Assembly: GCA_016720585.1 (NCBI GenBank)
Contig: JADKKH010000006.1
Location: 62,001 to 126,000, forward strand
From: Chitinophagaceae bacterium
Lineage (GTDB): Bacteria; Bacteroidota; Bacteroidia; Chitinophagales; Chitinophagaceae
Length of the DNA: 64,000 nucleotides
Reading direction: 5' to 3'
Shown: positions 8,320 to 16,887 of the stretch, in pieces
How the letters are laid out: the number at the start of each line of letters is the position of its first letter
Numbering within the stretch: position 1 is the stretch's first letter
Notes under the pieces: generated by a model
What the model was told of the DNA's origin: nothing
What the model saw: the letters and a program-made list of their open reading frames with translations, nothing else
Databases searched by the model: none
Made by a program: the position numbers and the translations under genes

Positions 8320-8347
8320 TGTTCAGGGTGGGGGTAAAAAATAATCT

Positions 8348-9238
8348 ATGAAGCATGCATTTATTTTTCCGGGCCAGGGTTCACAATTTCCCGGAATGGG
8401 CAAAGAGCATTACGATAACAGCGCCTTTACCAAAAAATTATTTGAACAGGCCAATGAAGTTTTGGGTTTCCGCATATCCGACATAATGTTTACCGGAACG
8501 GAAGAAGATTTAAAACAAACCAAGGTAACTCAACCAGCCGTTTTTCTTCATTCTATCATGGCCTATAAAAGTATTGAAAGTGCCTCTCCGGATATGGTGG
8601 CCGGACATTCATTAGGCGAATTTTCTGCCCTGGTTGCCAATGGTACCCTGAGTTTTGATGATGCGCTTACTTTAGTTTCCATTCGTGCACAAGCCATGCA
8701 GAAAGCCTGCGAGGTCCTTCCTTCAACTATGGCGGCGGTATTAAATCTTGCTGATGAAAAAGTGGAAGCTATTTGTGCCGAAGTGCAGCAGGAAACGGGT
8801 GAAGTGGTGGTTCCTGCAAATTATAATTGTCCCGGCCAGTTAGTAATCAGTGGTTCGGTTAAAGGAATTGAAATTGCCTGCGAAAGAATGAAGGCGGCCG
8901 GTGCCAAAAGAGCATTGGTTTTACCGGTGGGTGGTGCCTTTCATTCGCCGTTAATGTTGCCGGCAAAAGAAGAATTGGCAGCAGCAATAGAATCAACAAA
9001 ATTTCATGCGCCTACCTGTGCCGTATACCAGAATGTGGTGGCAAAAGGTGTGATGGACCGGGAAGAAATAAAACAAAACCTGATTGACCAGCTTACAGGA
9101 GCCGTACGCTGGACACAGTGCGTGCAGGCGATGATTGCTGACGGAGCTTATAAATTTACTGAAGCCGGACCCGGAAAAGTATTACAAGGCCTGGTGCTTA
9201 AGATCAACAAAGACATGCAGGTGGATGGGGTGAATTAA
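8348..9238 (+). CDS. fabD: Malonyl-CoA:ACP transacylase
   Basis: 296 residues. It transfers malonyl from CoA to acyl-carrier protein to feed fatty-acid elongation. FPGQGSQFPGMG (7-18) starts the family; the nucleophile is S88 in GHSLGE, and H199 in GGAFHSPLM completes the dyad. The acyltransferase fold with ferredoxin-like subdomain is complete. It is cytosolic. fabH lies 6 kb away rather than in a fab operon. The gene ends 2 bp before the convergent GNAT gene. Confidence 0.96.
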   Translation: MKHAFIFPGQGSQFPGMGKEHYDNSAFTKKLFEQANEVLGFRISDIMFTGTEEDLKQTKVTQPAVFLHSIMAYKSIESASPDMVAGHSLGEFSALVANGTLSFDDALTLVSIRAQAMQKACEVLPSTMAAVLNLADEKVEAICAEVQQETGEVVVPANYNCPGQLVISGSVKGIEIACERMKAAGAKRALVLPVGGAFHSPLMLPAKEELAAAIESTKFHAPTCAVYQNVVAKGVMDREEIKQNLIDQLTGAVRWTQCVQAMIADGAYKFTEAGPGKVLQGLVLKINKDMQVDGVN

Positions 9239-9240
9239 AT

Positions 9241-9690
9241 CTAGACATAAACAGAGCAGTTCAGCCATTCTCTGTCAAACTCAGCATTGTATTTTTTGTA
9301 AAAATTTATCGCCGGTTCATTCCACTCCAGTACCTGCCAGATAATACGATTGAATTTTTTCTTCCGGGCTTCTTCAATCAGTCTGTCAAACAGCATTTTA
9401 CCAATTTTATTACCCCGCATCTCTTCTGTTACAATAATATCTTCTAAATACATGGCCTGTCCTTTCCAGGTGGAGTAACGTATATAATAAAGAGCAAATC
9501 CCTGTATTACTCCGTTCACTTCAGCGACAAATGACCACCACACCGGGCTTGATCCGAAACCACTTTCCGTAAAATGTTCCAGTGTAACAGTTACATCATC
9601 AGGAGCTTTTTCATAAATAGCTAATTCCGTGATCAGCTCCAGTAATCGTGGGCAGTCTTCTCTTTCGGCCCTTCTGATCAGTATTTCCAT
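9241..9690 (-). CDS. GNAT-family N-acetyltransferase
   Basis: 149 residues. Acetyl-CoA-dependent acyltransferase of the diamine/spermidine acetyltransferase-like branch: IRRAEREDCPRLLELI at the N-terminus, LEDIIVTEEMRGNKIGKML carrying the acetyl-CoA pyrophosphate loop (R-G-x-x-I-G), and WNEPAINFYKKYNA near the C-terminus. The acceptor is not predictable. It starts 10 bp after the amidohydrolase stop on the same strand, so the two are probably one transcript; acyl-group chemistry may link them, but that is inference. Confidence 0.9.
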   Translation of the reverse strand: MEILIRRAEREDCPRLLELITELAIYEKAPDDVTVTLEHFTESGFGSSPVWWSFVAEVNGVIQGFALYYIRYSTWKGQAMYLEDIIVTEEMRGNKIGKMLFDRLIEEARKKKFNRIIWQVLEWNEPAINFYKKYNAEFDREWLNCSVYV

Positions 9691-9700
9691 TCGTAATTTT

Positions 9701-11383
9701 TTAATTTGAAGCTTTCATTTTATAGCCCGGCCCTTTAACAAATTTTCCCGGTCTGGCGCCGGTGTGTTCACCATCTTTCAACACCTGTACGCCATTTACA
9801 AAAACATGGATCATCCCTTCGGCATATTGATGTGGTTTTTCAAAGGTTGCTTTGTCTGTGATTTTTGCAGGATCAAAGATCACGATGTCGGCATAATTAC
9901 CGGTCTTTATTTCACCGCGGGATTTAATTTTTAGATTCGTAGCCGGTAATTTAGAAAGTTTGCGGATGGCTTCTTGTAAAGAAATTATTTTTTCTTCCCG
10001 TACATATTTTCCCAATACTCTGGAAAAATTTCCATAGGCCCTCGGGTGCGGATTGGATTTCAGAAATACACCAGCGGGTTCATAGGAACCTTCATCGGAA
10101 CCGAAACTCAGCCAGGGAATCGCGATTTGTTTTTTTACATTATTCTCGTCCATGAGGAAATAAATACACTCTACCCGGGTACTGTCCTGTACGATTAAAT
10201 CCATGGCCGTTTCTTCGGCTGATTTGCCCCGCAGCTTCGCAACGGCAGCCAGTGATTTACCAATGTATTTCTTCAGGCTGTCCTGTTTAAAACCTACCAC
10301 CAGGATATTTTCCGGGGTGCCTACGGCATAAAAGAAATTTTCCCACTGGTCGGTTTTAGAATTCATGTCTTTAATCGTTTTCTGTCGAACAACGGGATCC
10401 TGTAATCTTTCCCGCAGTTTACCAAAACCGCCATCTTGTAAAGTCGGTGGCATGGTAGCGGTAAGCCCGGTGCCCCCGGCAATATAAGTGTACATATCTG
10501 CCGTAATATCTAATCCTGCTGCTCTGGCCCTTTCTACTCTTCGTATCACACTGTCCATTTTTGACCAGTTATCTTTTCCGGCTGCTTTCAGGTGATATAT
10601 CTCAGCATGAATATTTGCTTCTTTGGCTATAGTGATCAATTCTTCCACGGCCTCATGTAATTTATTTCCTTCACTTCTCATGTGACTGATGTAAGAACCA
10701 CCGAATGAGGATGCTTCTTTACAGAGTTCCACCAGTTCATTTGTTTTGGCAAAAAAGGCCGGCGGATAGATCAGGGATGAACCAACACCCATCGCCCCTT
10801 CTTCCATGGCTTGTCGTACTAACAGTTTCATACTGTCCATTTCAGCAGTAGTGGGTTCACGGTTATCTTCACCAATAATATTCATCCGCACCGTAGTGGC
10901 ACCAACAAAGGAGGCAATATTGCAACTGATGCCTTTCTTTTCCAGGAAATCCAGGTACTCACCTAATGTATTCCATTCAATTTTGTATTTGATATCTGTT
11001 TGTGATTCCTGTTGTTGTTTTTTTAATGGCTCATTCAGAGGGCCCATGCTCCAACCTTCCCCCATTACTTCCAGAGTCACCCCTTGCCGGATATCGCTTT
11101 GTGAGTTGCCATCGGCAATCAGACTTTCTGTAGCCCAGCTGAGCATATTGATAAAACCCGGTGCCACTGCATTTCCTTTGGCATCGATCTCTTTCCCCGC
11201 AGCGGCTTTGGACAGATCACCGATGAAAGCGATCGTATCATTATTAATACCTATATCTCCTTTATAAGGTGCTCCACCGTTACCATCATAGATCATTCCG
11301 TTTCGGATGATGGTATCGTATTTCTTTTTTTGATTACAGGAAATCAAAACAAGAATAAATAAGAACCCGGAAAATTTTTTCAT
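9701..11383 (-). CDS. Lipoprotein amidohydrolase, N-acyl-D-amino-acid deacylase family, lacking the N-terminal HxH motif
   Basis: 560 residues. A lipobox (LISC, C16) suggests membrane anchoring outside the cytoplasm. The D-aminoacylase-like TIM barrel shows DTIIRNGMIYDGNGG, EEGAMGVGSSLIYPP, H234 (YISHMRSEG), H264 (IYHLKAAG) and SFGSDEGSYEP. Where most relatives have PGFIDxHxH, this protein reads PGFINMLSW (75-83), and the usual N-C-G metal cysteine segment is MGEGWSM. The barrel could therefore bind a single zinc through H234/H264 and other ligands. I recall a Bacteroidota subfamily with this altered motif, so it is probably not a broken gene. Substrate unknown. Confidence 0.85.
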   Translation of the reverse strand: MKKFSGFLFILVLISCNQKKKYDTIIRNGMIYDGNGGAPYKGDIGINNDTIAFIGDLSKAAAGKEIDAKGNAVAPGFINMLSWATESLIADGNSQSDIRQGVTLEVMGEGWSMGPLNEPLKKQQQESQTDIKYKIEWNTLGEYLDFLEKKGISCNIASFVGATTVRMNIIGEDNREPTTAEMDSMKLLVRQAMEEGAMGVGSSLIYPPAFFAKTNELVELCKEASSFGGSYISHMRSEGNKLHEAVEELITIAKEANIHAEIYHLKAAGKDNWSKMDSVIRRVERARAAGLDITADMYTYIAGGTGLTATMPPTLQDGGFGKLRERLQDPVVRQKTIKDMNSKTDQWENFFYAVGTPENILVVGFKQDSLKKYIGKSLAAVAKLRGKSAEETAMDLIVQDSTRVECIYFLMDENNVKKQIAIPWLSFGSDEGSYEPAGVFLKSNPHPRAYGNFSRVLGKYVREEKIISLQEAIRKLSKLPATNLKIKSRGEIKTGNYADIVIFDPAKITDKATFEKPHQYAEGMIHVFVNGVQVLKDGEHTGARPGKFVKGPGYKMKASN

Positions 11384-11472
11384 GTGTATATTTTTATTTT
11401 AATTGGCCACATGGAATTCACCACAAATATTCATTACCCCTTGGTAAGTTTTGCTTATGGTTCATTTCATAA

Positions 11473-13260
11473 CTATTTCTTTTTAGGAGCTTTAAAAACG
11501 CCGTTGGGCTGGATAAAGTTAACGGCGGTAACCTCACCTTTTTCATTGGATTCAAATTTTACACTATAACCAGTCATCACTTTCAGGTTAAACTCATCTT
11601 TTTTGACTGCAACCAGTTCATATTCCGGCTGGCCTTCAATAAATGCATATAAAGTTTTTTCTCCTTTGATGTAAAATTTCGCCACCATGCCCGGCGCCAG
11701 TTCATATTCACCGGTATATTGTTGCAAAGCATCCTTTGCCAGGTCCATTGATTTTGTCTCTTTGACAAACTCAATGTCTTTTACTCCGGATTCAAAAGGA
11801 ATCGTCAGTTTGCTGATAGTGCCTTTCTCATCCGTATGAAAATTTACCATCAAAGTAGCATCTTCCAGGGAAGGATCCTCGGGGTAAGCTTTGAACTGGT
11901 CATAATGATAATGTTCAAACCGGATATCAATACTGTTGAAATTGGAAGTCAGTTTATTTTCTGTTGATTTTATTTCGATTTTACCATAACCGGGATTAGT
12001 ATAAATGCCAGCATAATCAGCAAGTGCATGCGAAGGTTTTGTATTGAATACATGATTAAGGCTGTCATTTTTCACAACTGATTTAGCGGCTTCTTTTGCT
12101 TTTTGTGTGGCATCTAATTGAAATTTATTCCAGTTGCGGTAAGGCAATTTGAGCATCCGGTCTGCAATAAAATTGCGGATAACAGCCACGGGTTGCCCCT
12201 GGTTACTCACAACAAAAATGCCGATGCTGTCACTGGGGAAAAAACCTGTTGTGGTTATAAAACCATCTATCCCTCCACCATGTTCCACCCGGTAATGACC
12301 ACGATAGCTACTGATGCCCCAGCCCAATCCATACCCGTTAATATGAATATCGGAATTTTCTGCACCGGGCAATCCGCCGCCGGTAGCCATTTGTATCGTT
12401 ATGGCCTCGCTGCGGTAAGAGGAAGGAATGATCTCCTTTCCATTATATTTTCCATTGTTGATCCAGGTTATCAGCCATTGAGCCATATCTTTTGCGCAAC
12501 TGTTAACTGAACCTGCGGGGCCCATGGCATCAATGTTTCTGTAAGGAATGGCTTTGATAGATGAATCCGTGCTTGAATATGCCAGCGAATGATCGCCGGA
12601 TTTTTCCATATCTTTTGTTGAAAGATTGGTATTATTCATACCCAGTGGTTTGAGTATTTTTTCTTTCATATTATCTTCCCAGCTTTTGCCGGTCAGTTTC
12701 TCTATCACTACACCTTGGGCCATGAACATAAAATTGTTATACTGCCATTTCTCTCTCAGCTCAGCCGTTGGCTCCAGGTATTGGATACGTTCCAGGAATT
12801 CATTCCGGGTAGCCCAGGATGCATACCAGGACATATCATGACGGGGCAGACCGGTACGATGGCACATCATGTCACGCAGTGTTGCATGACTGTTAGTGTA
12901 TTCATTCTGAAATTTTAATTCAGGTAAATAATTCCGGACCGGTTTATCCAGATCCACCTTGTCGTCTTTAGCCAGCATACCGAGAATTGATGCGGTGAAT
13001 GCTTTGGTACAGGAGCCAATGCCAAACTGGGTATTTTCCGTTACCGGTAATTTTTTATCGATATCGCGATAGCCAAAGCCACCGGTATAAATGACTTTTC
13101 CTTTTTCCACAACAGCAATCGAAACACCGGGGGCATGCCAGTCTTTTAAAACTTTAGCCACTAAAGTATCCAGGCCTTTAAGCCTGGGATCGGTGGGTGT
13201 TTGCGCAGTTATTGTAAAAGAAAAAAGGAGGACGACAAAAAGCAGATTGGTTTTTTGCAT
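11473..13260 (-). CDS. Serine hydrolase, beta-lactamase class C / penicillin-binding family, with C-terminal lipocalin-like domains
   Basis: 595 residues with a signal peptide (LLFVVLLFSFTITAQ). The beta-lactamase-fold domain (about 25-375) has the nucleophile motif S83-C-T-K86, the tyrosine motif WQYNNFM and a KTG-equivalent HGGGIDGF. The rest is a DUF3471-like beta domain (about 385-490) and another beta-rich module (about 510-590). Such proteins are usually periplasmic or secreted esterases or D-aminopeptidases, not true beta-lactamases. It is upstream of the D-aminoacylase-like gene on the same strand with a 89-bp gap. A link to D-amino-acid peptide turnover is inference. Confidence 0.9.
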   Translation of the reverse strand: MQKTNLLFVVLLFSFTITAQTPTDPRLKGLDTLVAKVLKDWHAPGVSIAVVEKGKVIYTGGFGYRDIDKKLPVTENTQFGIGSCTKAFTASILGMLAKDDKVDLDKPVRNYLPELKFQNEYTNSHATLRDMMCHRTGLPRHDMSWYASWATRNEFLERIQYLEPTAELREKWQYNNFMFMAQGVVIEKLTGKSWEDNMKEKILKPLGMNNTNLSTKDMEKSGDHSLAYSSTDSSIKAIPYRNIDAMGPAGSVNSCAKDMAQWLITWINNGKYNGKEIIPSSYRSEAITIQMATGGGLPGAENSDIHINGYGLGWGISSYRGHYRVEHGGGIDGFITTTGFFPSDSIGIFVVSNQGQPVAVIRNFIADRMLKLPYRNWNKFQLDATQKAKEAAKSVVKNDSLNHVFNTKPSHALADYAGIYTNPGYGKIEIKSTENKLTSNFNSIDIRFEHYHYDQFKAYPEDPSLEDATLMVNFHTDEKGTISKLTIPFESGVKDIEFVKETKSMDLAKDALQQYTGEYELAPGMVAKFYIKGEKTLYAFIEGQPEYELVAVKKDEFNLKVMTGYSVKFESNEKGEVTAVNFIQPNGVFKAPKKK

Positions 13261-13318
13261 AACCGTTTATTTAATTTGATAAAAAATAGTATTTATAAAT
13301 AAAATTTGAAAAAATATT

Positions 13319-14524
13319 TTAGGACAGGGCCTGTTCCAGGTCTGCAAGAATATCCTGTAAATTTTCGATACCTACATTCATCCGTATCAAGCCATCCGTG
13401 ATGCCATATTTTTCTTTTTCTTCTTTTGGTACACTGTAATGCGTCATCGATGCCGGATGGGAGAGCAGCGAATCGCAGGTGCCCAGCGATACAGTTCTTA
13501 CACACATTTTCAGTTTATTCATAAAATCAATGCCACCCTGCAAGCCGCTTTTCAATTCAAAACTGAGCATGGCTCCCGGATGTCGCATTTGTTTCATGGC
13601 CGTATAATGATCCGGATGTGATGCCAGGCCTGTGTAATTAACTTTCGAAACGGCTGCATGTGATTCCAGGAAATTGGCTACTTCCAGGGCGTTGTGACAG
13701 TGCCGCTCCATCCGCACTTCTAAGGTTTTAATACCCTGAATCAAAAGAAAAGCATCAAAAGCATTGGAATTGCCACCCAGCGTACGATGGATCTTTGTAA
13801 TTTTTGTTTTCATCTGTTCCACATCCTTTCCCAACAGAATTCCGCCGATAGCCGTGCCATGCCCGTTTAAAAACTTGGTGGTGGAATGAACAATATAATC
13901 AACTCCATATTGAAAGGGCTGTTGCAGGTAAGGTGTTGCAAAAGTATTGTCGCAGGCAACTACAAGGTTATACTGTCTGGCCAATTTACTTAATTCATCA
14001 AGATCTACACATTGAATAGTAGGATTAGCTGGTGTTTCGAGGTACATCATCCGGATCGCCGGATCATTTTTTAGGATGGCTTCCGCTTTATCCAGGTCTC
14101 TCAGGTCAGCTATAATTGGGGTAATGCCAAAATTTGGAAGAATTTTTGAGACCAATTCTTCAGTTCCACCATATAAAGAAAAATGAGTGATGATCTTATC
14201 ACCCGGTTGTAAGGTAGCCAGCATCAAAGTTGAAATAGCGGCCATACCGGAAGCATGAAGAATACCTTTTGCTTCGATGTCCAAACCAAATGTTTCCAGT
14301 GCAGCAATTTTTTCTTCGGCTTCGGAAAAGGTGGGATTGCCCCAGCGACTGTAGATATAGCCCTCTTCTTTACCACTGAATCGGCGCATTCCCTGCTCCG
14401 CGTCATCAAATACAAATGTACTGTTGGCATAGATGGGTACGAGGTGCGCATAATTAGGATCTTGTTTATGACCGGCATGTATTGCCAGCGAACCCCATCC
14501 GGATAGTGGAAAACTTTTGTCCAT
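13319..14524 (-). CDS. Trans-sulfuration PLP enzyme (cystathionine gamma-synthase / methionine gamma-lyase family)
   Basis: 401 residues, full length for the Cys/Met metabolism PLP family. IYSRWGNPTFSEAEEKIAALE (substrate and phosphate region) is diagnostic. D192 (VACDNTFATPYLQQP) contacts the pyridine nitrogen, K217 (HSTTKFLNGHG) is the Schiff-base lysine, and SLGTCDSLLSHPASMTH is the C-terminal signature. Gamma-lyase, gamma-synthase and O-acetylhomoserine sulfhydrylase activities are not separable with certainty; a cysteine equivalent to the methionine gamma-lyase cysteine was not checked. It is monocistronic, divergent from dinB across 87 bp. No SAM riboswitch was recognised in that gap. 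Confidence 0.9.
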   Translation of the reverse strand: MDKSFPLSGWGSLAIHAGHKQDPNYAHLVPIYANSTFVFDDAEQGMRRFSGKEEGYIYSRWGNPTFSEAEEKIAALETFGLDIEAKGILHASGMAAISTLMLATLQPGDKIITHFSLYGGTEELVSKILPNFGITPIIADLRDLDKAEAILKNDPAIRMMYLETPANPTIQCVDLDELSKLARQYNLVVACDNTFATPYLQQPFQYGVDYIVHSTTKFLNGHGTAIGGILLGKDVEQMKTKITKIHRTLGGNSNAFDAFLLIQGIKTLEVRMERHCHNALEVANFLESHAAVSKVNYTGLASHPDHYTAMKQMRHPGAMLSFELKSGLQGGIDFMNKLKMCVRTVSLGTCDSLLSHPASMTHYSVPKEEKEKYGITDGLIRMNVGIENLQDILADLEQALS

Positions 14525-14611
14525 TTTAAAATATTTGATTCCGATATTTATCGGATTGGAAAATGTATCATTTCAAAAGTAGCTGATTTCAATCTTTTTT
14601 ACCCCGGTTCC

Positions 14612-15106
14612 ATGAAAGAACTCCTGAAACAATATGCCGCTTACAATACCTGGGCTAGTCAACGGATACTGGAACTGATTCTTGCTTTGCCTGAAGAAAA
14701 GCAAGGGGCTGAATTACCCAGTAGTTTCAATAGTCTGCAAAAAACAGTTTTGCATATGTGGGATGCAGAAAGTATCTGGTGGCAGCGGATGAAGATGCAG
14801 GAACGGTTTGTGCGACCCAGTGAAAATTTTATGGGAGCCATGCCCGATGTGGCCAATGGATTATTGCAACAATCGAGGCAATGGGAGGAATGGGTAAACA
14901 CTGCATCTGATCTTTCACTGGATCATGTTTTTCAATATTACAATAGCAAAAAGGAGCCGGTAAAATTGCATATTTATCAGATGCTTTTGCATGTTTTCAA
15001 TCATGGAACTTACCATCGTGGACAGTTAATAAATATGCTCCGTCAGTCTGGTGTCGAAAAATTAACTCAGACAGATTTTGTTTTTTTTCTGAAAAATAAA
15101 AAGTAA
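14612..15106 (+). CDS. DinB family protein (putative metal-dependent thiol S-transferase fold)
   Basis: 164 residues of the DinB/YfiT four-helix fold. The N-terminal helix has YAAYNTWASQRILELI. The probable metal-binding histidines are H48 (VLHMWDAES) and two in the motif FNHGTYHRGQLINML near 128-141. Many members bind nickel or zinc and use bacillithiol or other thiols; the activity of this one is unknown. It is not the E. coli DinB polymerase. It is cytosolic and likely a single-gene transcript. Confidence 0.88.
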   Translation: MKELLKQYAAYNTWASQRILELILALPEEKQGAELPSSFNSLQKTVLHMWDAESIWWQRMKMQERFVRPSENFMGAMPDVANGLLQQSRQWEEWVNTASDLSLDHVFQYYNSKKEPVKLHIYQMLLHVFNHGTYHRGQLINMLRQSGVEKLTQTDFVFFLKNKK

Positions 15107-15150
15107 CCCGATTGAATTTTCAAACGGCGTAGAAATTATTGGAGATAGTT

Positions 15151-16143
15151 TTAATACGCCCATTTTACCAGGGTAGCTCCCCAGGTAAAACCTCCGCCAA
15201 ATGCTGCTAAAACGATATTGTCTCCTTTCTTCAATTGGCTTTCCCATTCCCATAAACAAAGTGGTATAGTACCTGCGGTAGTGTTGCCATATTTCTGAAT
15301 ATTGATCATCACTTTTTCTCTTGGAAGTCCCATACGGTTAGCGGTGGCATCAATAATACGCAGGTTAGCCTGGTGGGGAACCAACCAGGCGATATCATCT
15401 CCTGTCAGATTGTTTTTTTCCAGGAGTTCTGCGCTTACATCCGCCATGCCCTTTACCGCAAATTTAAAAACCGGTTGTCCATCCTGGTAAGCAAAATGTT
15501 CTTTTGCCAAGACCGTTTCAATACTGGCTGGTTTTTTTGAACCGCCGGCTTTCATGTGCAGGTATTGTGATCCGCTGCCATCACTTCTGAGGATACTATC
15601 CAACACACCATAGCCCTCTTCATTGGGTTCTAATAAAACGGCACCGGCTCCATCCCCGAAAATGATACAGGTAGCCCGGTCAGTGTAATCGACAATAGCA
15701 CTCATTTTGTCGGCCCCACAAACGACTACTTTTTTATACCGGCCACTTTCAATTAATGCAGCGCCGAGGGTCAGTGTATACAGAAAACCGGAGCAGGCAG
15801 CCGACACATCAAAACTAAAAGCATTTTTTATCCCCAATTTATCGCAGGCAATATTGGCGGTAGCCGGAAAAACCATATCGGGGGTAACGGTTCCTACAAT
15901 TAAACAATCTATTTCATCCGGGCTGATGCCTCTTTTTTCACATAATTGTTTTACGGCAGGTACTACCATATCGGAAGTCGCCAGGCCTTCTCCTTTTAAT
16001 ATTCTTCTTTCAGAAATACCGGTACGGGTTCTTATCCATTCATCATTGGTGTCCACCATTTTTTCCAAATCAGCGTTCGTCAGTTTGTCTTCCGGAACGA
16101 AGCCGCCTACTGCGGTAATGGCTGCCGTTATTTTTTTGTTCAT
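15151..16143 (-). CDS. fabH: 3-oxoacyl-ACP synthase III (FabH)
   Basis: 330 residues. It condenses an acyl-CoA primer with malonyl-ACP to start fatty-acid synthesis. The catalytic triad is complete: C117 (VSAACSGF), H257 (VPHQANLRI) and N287 (QKYGNTTAGT). ITAVGGFVPEDKLTN and EWIRTRTGISERRI are family motifs. In Bacteroidota such enzymes often prefer branched primers; a fused E1 of the branched-chain 2-oxoacid type is in the window at 57.8 kb. A perfect -7 box sits at 16170-16177 on the minus strand. Confidence 0.95.
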   Translation of the reverse strand: MNKKITAAITAVGGFVPEDKLTNADLEKMVDTNDEWIRTRTGISERRILKGEGLATSDMVVPAVKQLCEKRGISPDEIDCLIVGTVTPDMVFPATANIACDKLGIKNAFSFDVSAACSGFLYTLTLGAALIESGRYKKVVVCGADKMSAIVDYTDRATCIIFGDGAGAVLLEPNEEGYGVLDSILRSDGSGSQYLHMKAGGSKKPASIETVLAKEHFAYQDGQPVFKFAVKGMADVSAELLEKNNLTGDDIAWLVPHQANLRIIDATANRMGLPREKVMINIQKYGNTTAGTIPLCLWEWESQLKKGDNIVLAAFGGGFTWGATLVKWAY

Positions 16144-16169
16144 ATAGTTACTATTGAAATAAAAGTGGC

Positions 16170-16177
16170 CAAAGTTA
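16170..16177 (-). promoter_or_regulatory. Candidate -7 box for fabH (TAACTTTG)
   Basis: Exact TAnnTTTG match on the minus strand, 26 bp upstream of the fabH ATG. The region immediately upstream contains an 18-bp palindrome (16191-16208). Confidence 0.5.
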
Positions 16178-16190
16178 GGAGATAGTCATG

Positions 16191-16236
16191 ACCCGATAGC
16201 TATCGGGTCCCGACTTCCAACTCCCGACTCCTGATT
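16191..16236. repeat. Perfect 18-bp palindrome plus iterated CCCGACT-type units
   Basis: ACCCGATAGCTATCGGGT (16191-16208) is self-complementary. It is followed directly by CCCGACTTCCAACTCCCGACTCC, an iterated short unit resembling the repeats around the four-helix-bundle gene at 52.8-53.4 kb. It occupies the fabH-ruvA divergent spacer. Confidence 0.65.
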
Positions 16237-16265
16237 CTTGCCTCTTTTCCTTAATTTCGCGGCCT

Positions 16266-16847
16266 ATGATTGCTTACCTGAAAGGAGCGTTTGTACACAA
16301 AAGTCCGGCTGTGGTGCAGGTAGAAGTCAGCGGGGTGGGATATGAAGTGCAGATCAGTCTGAATACGTACTCTAAAATACAGCAACTGGATAAAGGTATG
16401 CTGCATACCTGTCTGCTTATCCGGGAAGATGCCCACCTCTTATATGGCTTTTTTGACCTGTCAGAAAAAGAGATCTTTCTGCAATTGATCAGTGTTTCCG
16501 GAATCGGAGCATCAACGGCAAGGGTCATGTTGTCCTATATGAAACCTGAGGAACTGGCCGGGGCAATTGTTCAGGGTGATACCAGGACACTGGAAGGACT
16601 CAAAGGGATTGGCAAAAAAACGGCTGAAAGGATGGTGTTGGAGCTGCGGGATAAGCTGACAAAAAATCCGATAGAATCAAATATTTTACCTATGAAAAAC
16701 AATACATTGCAACAGGATGCGTTAAATGCTTTGACTGCATTGGGTATCAACCGGCAGGCTGCCAGCCAGGCCCTCGAAAAAACCCTTGCAACCGAATCCA
16801 ACCTATCTGTTGAGGAACTGATAAAAAAAGTGCTTCGTACCCTCTAA
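16266..16847 (+). CDS. ruvA: Holliday junction branch migration protein RuvA
   Basis: 193 residues. It binds four-way junctions and loads the RuvB helicase. Domain I (OB fold, MIAYLKGAFVHKSP) at 1-63, domain II with two HhH motifs (VSGIGASTAR; LKGIGKKTAERMVLEL) at 65-140, and a short domain III (DALNALTALGINRQAASQAL) that contacts RuvB. It is 40 bp upstream of sprA on the same strand; I recall ruvA-sprA adjacency in other Bacteroidota. Confidence 0.96.
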   Translation: MIAYLKGAFVHKSPAVVQVEVSGVGYEVQISLNTYSKIQQLDKGMLHTCLLIREDAHLLYGFFDLSEKEIFLQLISVSGIGASTARVMLSYMKPEELAGAIVQGDTRTLEGLKGIGKKTAERMVLELRDKLTKNPIESNILPMKNNTLQQDALNALTALGINRQAASQALEKTLATESNLSVEELIKKVLRTL

Positions 16848-16887
16848 TTCCACTATTTTCAGGCAACTAACTGATGGAGAAAAAACA

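Noticed and set aside
14525..14611. SAM riboswitch or similar leader upstream of the trans-sulfuration enzyme
   Set aside because: Only a short CCGATA/TATCGG hairpin is visible; no riboswitch core motifs or adequate length.
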